Positions 7,259 to 11,751 of a stretch of DNA of 11,751 nt are shown here, one piece after another. The translations under genes and the position numbers were made by a program. Origin of the DNA: an uncultured Porphyromonadaceae bacterium (GTDB taxonomy: Bacteria > Bacteroidota > Bacteroidia > Bacteroidales > Muribaculaceae); the NCBI GenBank assembly GCA_902470475.1, contig CABRGT010000060.1, forward strand, positions 1 through 11,751, given 5' to 3'. The notes beneath the pieces were generated by a model. The model was given only the letters and a program-made list of their open reading frames with translations, was not told the origin of the DNA and searched no databases. Each line of letters begins with the position of its first letter. Within the stretch, counting starts at the first letter, position 1.

Positions 7259-8236
7259 TTATTTCGATGCATTTTTGGATTTCGACACAGGTTCGGCGGG
7301 AGTATCAGCCGTCATGGTCTCGACGATCTCCTCGTCATCGGCCACAACTATAGCTGCGTCCGTATCACCGGCATCGGTGGAGGCGCCATTGATTGCCATA
7401 TCCGCGTCCGTAAGTGATGGCATGTCGGCACTCAGCACTGTCCACTCTTCCTCCAGCCCTGTAGGCGGAACGATAAATGCGCCAAGCCGGAACTCAAGCA
7501 CGCCCGGAGCGGTCACTACAGGCATCAGAAAAATGCTGCCGATAAGCTCTCCGGCTTCGGGCGCATTGACAGGTTTGAAAGTGGTCGACGATTCGTTCTT
7601 TCCGAAATTCAGCGAGACTTCCTCGTACGACACGTTGACACGTTGCTTGCCGGCTACGGTCTCTGATTCGGGATTGTAGGTGAACCACATGACGATGCCG
7701 TTGACGGCATTCCCGGCCGGTACAGCCGTCATAAGCCCCTTGCGGTCGGTTGCAGGTTCGAATTGCCCCAGTAGAACCGGAGATTCGACCGCACCGTCCG
7801 GAACAGGCTTCAGCCACACCTCCTCGTTGATGGCAAACGGCATGAATTCGCCGCTGCCGTCAGCCGGAGCCAGTGTATGATCATTCAGCAGAGTCTTGTA
7901 GGCCGGATTGCCGCGGTATTTGTCATAGCGGGCATCGAAATCCCAGGGAGTCTCGGCACACGCCGAGAACACGGGGCCGGATGCCGTCATCACGCACAGC
8001 GAGTATTCACGGCCGAAGACCGTATCGCCCTTGGCGCGGTATTTCTGCTCAAAAGTACTGTCGGCCACAAAATAGGTCGAGCGTACCACGTCGATCGACG
8101 GCAGAACGGCCTCGCCGATCAACTTGTCGAGTTTCGGCATGCGTACCGAACGGAACAGATTGCTGTTTTGCGCGCCAGCGCCGGTCGCGCCGGCAGCTAT
8201 AAGGGCGCATATTGCCAGTTGACGTAAGATTTTCAT
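7259..8236 (-). CDS. exported protein of unknown function
   Basis: I do not recognise a family for this 325-residue protein. The N-terminus is a clear Sec signal peptide (basic MKILR, a hydrophobic stretch to about residue 20, then GAGAQ). Cleavage is likely after Ala22 and no lipobox Cys is present, so it should be periplasmic or outer-membrane associated. The mature body (about 25-265) is mixed beta-rich sequence with two Cys (81, 93), compatible with a disulphide. Residues about 270-325 form an Asp/Ala/Thr/Ser-rich, probably disordered tail ending in Lys-rich residues. It lies 44 bases after the membrane protease gene and 54 before the phosphatase gene. That makes it a candidate protease substrate, regulator or ligand of the extracytoplasmic domains, which is inference from position only. 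The ATG start is supported by the signal peptide. Confidence 0.85.
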   Translation of the reverse strand: MKILRQLAICALIAAGATGAGAQNSNLFRSVRMPKLDKLIGEAVLPSIDVVRSTYFVADSTFEQKYRAKGDTVFGREYSLCVMTASGPVFSACAETPWDFDARYDKYRGNPAYKTLLNDHTLAPADGSGEFMPFAINEEVWLKPVPDGAVESPVLLGQFEPATDRKGLMTAVPAGNAVNGIVMWFTYNPESETVAGKQRVNVSYEEVSLNFGKNESSTTFKPVNAPEAGELIGSIFLMPVVTAPGVLEFRLGAFIVPPTGLEEEWTVLSADMPSLTDADMAINGASTDAGDTDAAIVVADDEEIVETMTADTPAEPVSKSKNASK

Positions 8237-8280
8237 ATATAATATTAATGTGTATTAGCAGTTAAGTCTGTCAATGTTCT

Positions 8281-9861
8281 TTATCTGTTCATTGCCGAAA
8301 GAGGCACCACACGCGATTTCCACTTGGCCGAGTGCGAGCCTTCTCCCGAGCGGGCGCCCAGGCGTTCCTTACCCGAGAGTATGCCTACGACGATCGGCTG
8401 TCCGTCGCGCTGAGCGAACACCGGACCTCCCGAATTGCCATGATCGACCTCGTCATTGGCCAGCAGGATGATACCGTCGTAGAGGCCGCTCTGGCCCACC
8501 GACGATTCCACATAGTTGGGGCTTACGCGACCGGTGGCCGAATATTCTTCCGTACCGACCGAGCGCGGGAATCCGAGGATGTGGAGTTTGGTGCCTGCAC
8601 CGAGATTCGAGCTCCAGGGCGCGTCAAACTTCAGGCCGCCGCTCTTGCCGGTTGAGAAGTAGGCCCAGTCGTCGTCGCCGACAGCCGATGTGCTGTATTT
8701 CACCGGTATAAGTATGTCGTTGCCTTCGCCGTCAGTGATCGAGGTCGTGCCGGTCTCATAGTTGGTGTAGCCCCATTCCCATATCGACGATTGCGGCGTG
8801 TACTCGAACGATATGCGGTCGCCGGCGCCCGATACAGCCACAAATTTGTATGTCAGCGATTCAGGCTGGAAATAATGCAGCGAGTTGAGCGTCGCCACTG
8901 TCTCGTCATCGAAATCGCCGGGATGGTTGTAGCCCATGTCTACGCAGTGCTTGGCCGTGACGAATCGGCCGTCGTCCAGCAGGAAGCCGGTACCCGAGAA
9001 TGCAAACTGGAATTCGTCATCGAGATACACGCCTACCATCAGATAGTAGACATTTTTCGATACCTCGGCAAACGCGTCGGGCGTCGGAGCCATGTTGCGG
9101 CTGATCTGCGCGGCACGGCGCTGTGCGTTCTCGGCCATTTTCTTTATGTTCTGCATTTCAAGCTGCTGGCGTGCGATATTCTCGTTGGTGCTCAACAGCT
9201 CGCGGCCGAGCGAGTCGGCTTTTTCGGCATTGGTTCGGTTGTTCTCGATTTCCTCGGCCAGCAGGGCGCTCTGGTCGCGCACATCGTCGGCCACATTCTT
9301 GGTGAACACAGCCAGGTAGACTATCGCGGCCACCGCCAGCACCAGCACCCCGGCCATGGCCAGCATACCCCACTTGTAGGGCTTCAGCGCCTGCTGCCGG
9401 AAGAGGTTCAGACGCTGAGTGAAATTGATCGATCCCATCGAAGCCTTCTCTCCGGAGGGAACGATGAACCGCAGTTTGGGACCGTTGACCGAGATCTGTA
9501 TCTCGTCGCCGCTCTGCAGATACCATTCCGTAGTAATGCGGCGTCCGTTTAGCAGGGTGGAATTTGTTTTGGATATCTGGACAAGCTTCCAGTTGTCGCC
9601 ATCGCGCACTATGGCCGCATGGCGGCGCGACACGGTCTTGAAGTCCTCGTCGAAGCGGACCTGGCATCGCGGATCACGGCCGATCTCGATGTTGTCGACG
9701 ATGATCTTCTGCGACTCGCCCATCTGATGGAATTTCGATGTCACGCAGTGCTCCAGTATGTAATAGCTTCTGGCACCCGGATTCATCAGCGAGCTGACGC
9801 CTGCGCCTACTGTCTTTGAAAACTGGCCCGAAAGTGGGGTTGTAGCGTTTTTATTTGACAT
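8281..9861 (-). CDS. FHA-transmembrane-trypsin-like serine protease fusion
   Basis: This 526-residue protein joins a phosphothreonine reader to a protease across the membrane. An FHA domain (about 55-135) has Gly61-Arg62, Ser78 and His81 in SRRH, and Asn100, with Ser replacing the usual following Gly. A membrane helix (about 164-187) is preceded by basic residues, which predicts the N-terminus inside and the C-terminus in the periplasm. A Gln/Glu/Asn-rich helical stretch (190-255) looks like a coiled coil. A trypsin-fold domain (about 265-526) follows, with the triad His305 (TAKHC), probably Asp398 (DDDWAYF) and Ser477 (GNSGGP). The protease therefore looks active. The GNSGGP type resembles the trypsin/HtrA-like families. 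No PDZ domain is present. Being anchored between a kinase and a phosphatase gene, it is likely an effector whose assembly or activity follows the cytoplasmic phosphorylation state. Its substrate is unknown. Confidence 0.93.
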   Translation of the reverse strand: MSNKNATTPLSGQFSKTVGAGVSSLMNPGARSYYILEHCVTSKFHQMGESQKIIVDNIEIGRDPRCQVRFDEDFKTVSRRHAAIVRDGDNWKLVQISKTNSTLLNGRRITTEWYLQSGDEIQISVNGPKLRFIVPSGEKASMGSINFTQRLNLFRQQALKPYKWGMLAMAGVLVLAVAAIVYLAVFTKNVADDVRDQSALLAEEIENNRTNAEKADSLGRELLSTNENIARQQLEMQNIKKMAENAQRRAAQISRNMAPTPDAFAEVSKNVYYLMVGVYLDDEFQFAFSGTGFLLDDGRFVTAKHCVDMGYNHPGDFDDETVATLNSLHYFQPESLTYKFVAVSGAGDRISFEYTPQSSIWEWGYTNYETGTTSITDGEGNDILIPVKYSTSAVGDDDWAYFSTGKSGGLKFDAPWSSNLGAGTKLHILGFPRSVGTEEYSATGRVSPNYVESSVGQSGLYDGIILLANDEVDHGNSGGPVFAQRDGQPIVVGILSGKERLGARSGEGSHSAKWKSRVVPLSAMNR

Positions 9862-9899
9862 ATTCTGTTGTTCGGTATGATTGGTTTTGAGAAGAGATA

Positions 9900-11210
9900 T
9901 TAATAGCCTTCGGCGCGCAGCTTCACGTCACCGATCGACAGGATGTCGCCCGGGCTGATGACCAGGCCGTCGGTCGACACCTCGGTGGAATTGACGAACG
10001 TACCGTTGGTCGACCGCTGCCAGCGGCTTCCGCCTGTATTCATCAGCCACTGGCCGTCGCGCACCACCCAGGCGCCAAGCGTATAGTCCAGTTCGAGAGT
10101 ACAGTGACGGCGCGACAGGTAAGCCGACTGTGATTCCTTGATTGATATATCGTTCGTGACGGCCGGATCCCGCCGTCCGACAGTAAGCACGGCGCAGTCG
10201 CCCTTGAGCATATCGTCCAGACGATAGACACGGCCGTATTCTTCGCCCTGCATCACACGCAGCAGTACGCCGTTGACCACCTTGCGGCTGAAGTCCTCGT
10301 GAGTCTCGACCTCGGGCAGCGGGCGGGCGTTGACAGGCCGCGGCACACATGCCAGCACATCTGCCGCGCTCTGCAGACGTTTCTGAAAGTTAGGATTCAG
10401 ACAGCCTTCGAGCAGCGCGATCCATTGCTTGCTGTTGTCAAGATGCCGCAGAGCCGTACGGTCCCAGTTGCCGGTGCGTCCGCGCTCGAGATATGGCATC
10501 AGGTCTCGTTCGCCCTCGAGGACGCCGAATGGCAGGCGGCCGCCCGTAAGCAGCTGGTACATCATCACGCCGAACGAAAAGATATCGGTCGTAGGCAGCA
10601 CCGTAGCGTCGCGCACAGGCTTCACCTGCTCCGGCGGCATGTAGGCATATGTGCCGAATATCTGCTTGGGCCGGCCCATCAGGTTACGCTCGGTCATGCG
10701 CTTGTTGCGGTCGCCGGCGATGCCGAAGTCAGTAAGCGCGAAGGTGCCGTCGGCCTTCTGCAGCACGTTCTCGGGCTTGAGGTCGCGGTGGACCTTTCCG
10801 GCCGAATGCAGAGCTTTGAGGCCTCCGAGGACGTCTACGGCCACTTTTGCATAGTCGAGCTTGCTGTTGGTGGCCAGATGTATCAGGTCGCCCCCGGGAC
10901 AGAACTCCATCACGATATACGGATTGCCGCTCGCGAAACCGTGATCGATCGAATGCACAAGATACGGCGAGTTGATGCGTCCCGTCTCATACTCCATGTC
11001 GAACCGCTGGCTCAGCTGATGACGTATCTCGGGATGCACCTCCCAGAGCCGGAGCAGTTTCAGTGCGTAGCGGGCGCCGTCCGGTCCGCTAACCAGAAAG
11101 ACATTGCCGAACGAACCCTCGCCCAGCGGCTTTTCGACACGATACCGGCCGGCGATGGTGTCACCGGCCTGATATCGCACGCTTTCTATCATTGGTATTG
11201 GAGAAGCCAT
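9900..11210 (-). CDS. Ser/Thr protein kinase with C-terminal FHA domain
   Basis: This 436-residue protein is a Hanks-type Ser/Thr kinase fused to an FHA phosphothreonine reader. The kinase domain spans about residues 23-290. It has the glycine loop GEGSFG (30-35), the ATP-binding Lys51 in YALK, the catalytic HRDLKPEN (141-148), DFG (161-163), an MPPE in place of APE (191-194) and the helix-F Asp209. All catalytic residues are present, so it should be active. The FHA domain (about 322-436) has Gly345-Arg346, Ser366 and His369 in LSRRH, and Asn402-Gly403 in STNGTF, so it is intact. No signal peptide or membrane helix is seen, so it is probably cytoplasmic. The kinase-then-FHA order suggests the FHA domain docks on phosphothreonines made by this kinase or the second kinase of the operon. 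The start is the first ATG in frame (an ATG at residue 7 is possible). The stop is 38 bases before the protease gene. Confidence 0.95.
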   Translation of the reverse strand: MASPIPMIESVRYQAGDTIAGRYRVEKPLGEGSFGNVFLVSGPDGARYALKLLRLWEVHPEIRHQLSQRFDMEYETGRINSPYLVHSIDHGFASGNPYIVMEFCPGGDLIHLATNSKLDYAKVAVDVLGGLKALHSAGKVHRDLKPENVLQKADGTFALTDFGIAGDRNKRMTERNLMGRPKQIFGTYAYMPPEQVKPVRDATVLPTTDIFSFGVMMYQLLTGGRLPFGVLEGERDLMPYLERGRTGNWDRTALRHLDNSKQWIALLEGCLNPNFQKRLQSAADVLACVPRPVNARPLPEVETHEDFSRKVVNGVLLRVMQGEEYGRVYRLDDMLKGDCAVLTVGRRDPAVTNDISIKESQSAYLSRRHCTLELDYTLGAWVVRDGQWLMNTGGSRWQRSTNGTFVNSTEVSTDGLVISPGDILSIGDVKLRAEGY

Positions 11211-11260
11211 TGATGTTCGGTTGATTTGGAAATTGTATCAGAAAAACCCCGTTGATAATG

Positions 11261-11751
11261 TCAGTCCTCCTGATCGGATCCGAATATGAACATGCGGTCG
11301 CCCATGAGAATCACGTCGCCGTTGCGGAGCTCGGTCTTGCGGCCGGCGCGCACGAAAGTGGTCTGGAACGTGGACTTGTCCTCGATGAACCACTTGCCGT
11401 CCTCGTACGAAATGCAGGCCTGCTCACGCGAGGTGATCGTAGAGTTGTTGGGATCGACTTTCTCGCGGTTGAGGCTTACGCTCTCGCCCTCGAATGCCAC
11501 CTCGGGCTGTGCGAGCACTTCCTTCTGGCGCGGCACAAGGGTAAGTTTGAACTCATGGATGACGGGCTGCACCAGCGGATTGATGGTGCCGGAGAATTTG
11601 CCGGCGCTCTGGAAAGCCTGCTCGGCATTCACGGTGGCCTGCCGCTGGAAACCTATAGTCTCTTCCCGCTGGGGAGCCGGTGCGGGTTTCGGAGCCGGAG
11701 CGGGAGCCGGGGCAGGAGTCGGTGCGGGGGCCGGAGCGGGGGCCGGAGCCG
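11261..11751 (-). CDS. FHA-domain protein, N-terminus cut by window edge
   Basis: The frame is open from the right edge to a TGA at 11261-11263, so only the C-terminal part (about 163 residues) is visible. The visible part starts with an alternating Pro-Ala linker, followed by about 70 residues of spacer and then a C-terminal FHA-like domain (about 11509-11279). FHA domains bind phosphothreonine peptides in the cytoplasm. Here the fold-defining pattern is present: an Asn-Arg at the usual Gly-Arg site, TSRE in the Ser-Arg-x-His loop, and a closing RNGDVILMGD strand. However, the conserved His is Gln and the usual Asn-Gly loop reads STFQTTFV. Binding may therefore be altered or lost. A GTG at 11632 could be mistaken for a start, but the frame continues upstream with clearly coding Pro-Ala sequence. 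The next gene begins 50 bases downstream. No membrane segment or signal peptide is visible in this part. What lies before the linker is unknown. Confidence 0.85.
   Translation of the reverse strand, partial: APAPAPAPAPTPAPAPAPAPKPAPAPQREETIGFQRQATVNAEQAFQSAGKFSGTINPLVQPVIHEFKLTLVPRQKEVLAQPEVAFEGESVSLNREKVDPNNSTITSREQACISYEDGKWFIEDKSTFQTTFVRAGRKTELRNGDVILMGDRMFIFGSDQED
11672..11751 (-). repeat. Pro-Ala coding tandem repeat
   Basis: A low-complexity, GC-rich tract built on a degenerate six-base unit (GGAGCC / GGGGCC on the plus strand) encodes alternating Pro-Ala dipeptides on the minus strand, interrupted by one Thr and one Lys. It continues past the window edge. It is a typical extended, flexible interdomain linker in an FHA protein. 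The tandem units make it prone to length change by slippage. Confidence 0.85.

Noticed and set aside
8791..9552. Plus-strand open frame of 253 codons opposite the protease gene
   Set aside because: It is antisense to the FHA-protease reading frame and shows no recognisable protein features.
10299..11213. Plus-strand open frame of 304 codons opposite the FHA kinase
   Set aside because: It is antisense to a kinase with all catalytic motifs. The translation shows no domain or signal, so it is a shadow of codon bias.
201..11751. Assignment to a type VI secretion regulatory locus
   Set aside because: Kinase, PP2C and FHA genes fit such a role, but no secretion structural gene is in the window and the YD-receptor and protease parts are not typical of it.

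Overview
The window is a dense, single-strand block of nine protein-coding genes, all read from right to left (minus strand). Gaps are 1 to 54 bases, and two junctions (5756 and 1308) have the stop and start touching or sharing a base. This looks like one long operon whose promoter lies beyond the right edge. The moderately high GC, the lack of clear Shine-Dalgarno sequences before most starts, the signal peptides ending in Ala-Gln and a BACON-like domain point to a gut-type Bacteroidota (order Bacteroidales, perhaps Muribaculaceae). That placement is inference. No tRNA, rRNA, CRISPR array, insertion sequence or attachment site was found.

In order of transcription the genes are: (1) the C-terminal part of a protein with a Pro-Ala linker and a degenerate FHA domain (11261-11751, cut by the edge); (2) a soluble Ser/Thr kinase with a C-terminal FHA domain (9900-11210); (3) an FHA domain, membrane segment, coiled coil and trypsin-like serine protease in one chain (8281-9861); (4) an exported protein of unknown function (7259-8236); (5) a PP2C-type phosphatase with a membrane segment and a long acidic extracytoplasmic tail (5756-7204); (6) an FHA protein with a C-terminal membrane anchor (5094-5756); (7) a 1244-residue receptor-like kinase with a cytoplasmic kinase domain, one membrane helix and about 20 YD/RHS-like repeats outside (1309-5043); (8) a small single-pass membrane protein (834-1307); (9) an exported protein with a BACON-like C-terminal domain (201-815). 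The last 200 bases hold no convincing gene and one possible terminator hairpin.

The set has two kinases (writers), one phosphatase (eraser) and four FHA domains (phosphothreonine readers). Four proteins cross the membrane with a signalling domain inside and another part outside. The simplest reading is a transmembrane phosphosignalling relay. A large YD-repeat sensor kinase and a soluble FHA kinase would phosphorylate threonines, PP2C would reset them, and FHA recruitment would control or localise a periplasmic trypsin-like protease and the accessory exported proteins. The signal, the protease substrate and the physiological output cannot be read from this window. The domain mix recalls the kinase/phosphatase/FHA modules attached to type VI secretion and to the TerY-type or MoxR-vWA conflict systems, but no secretion, vWA or ATPase gene is present here.
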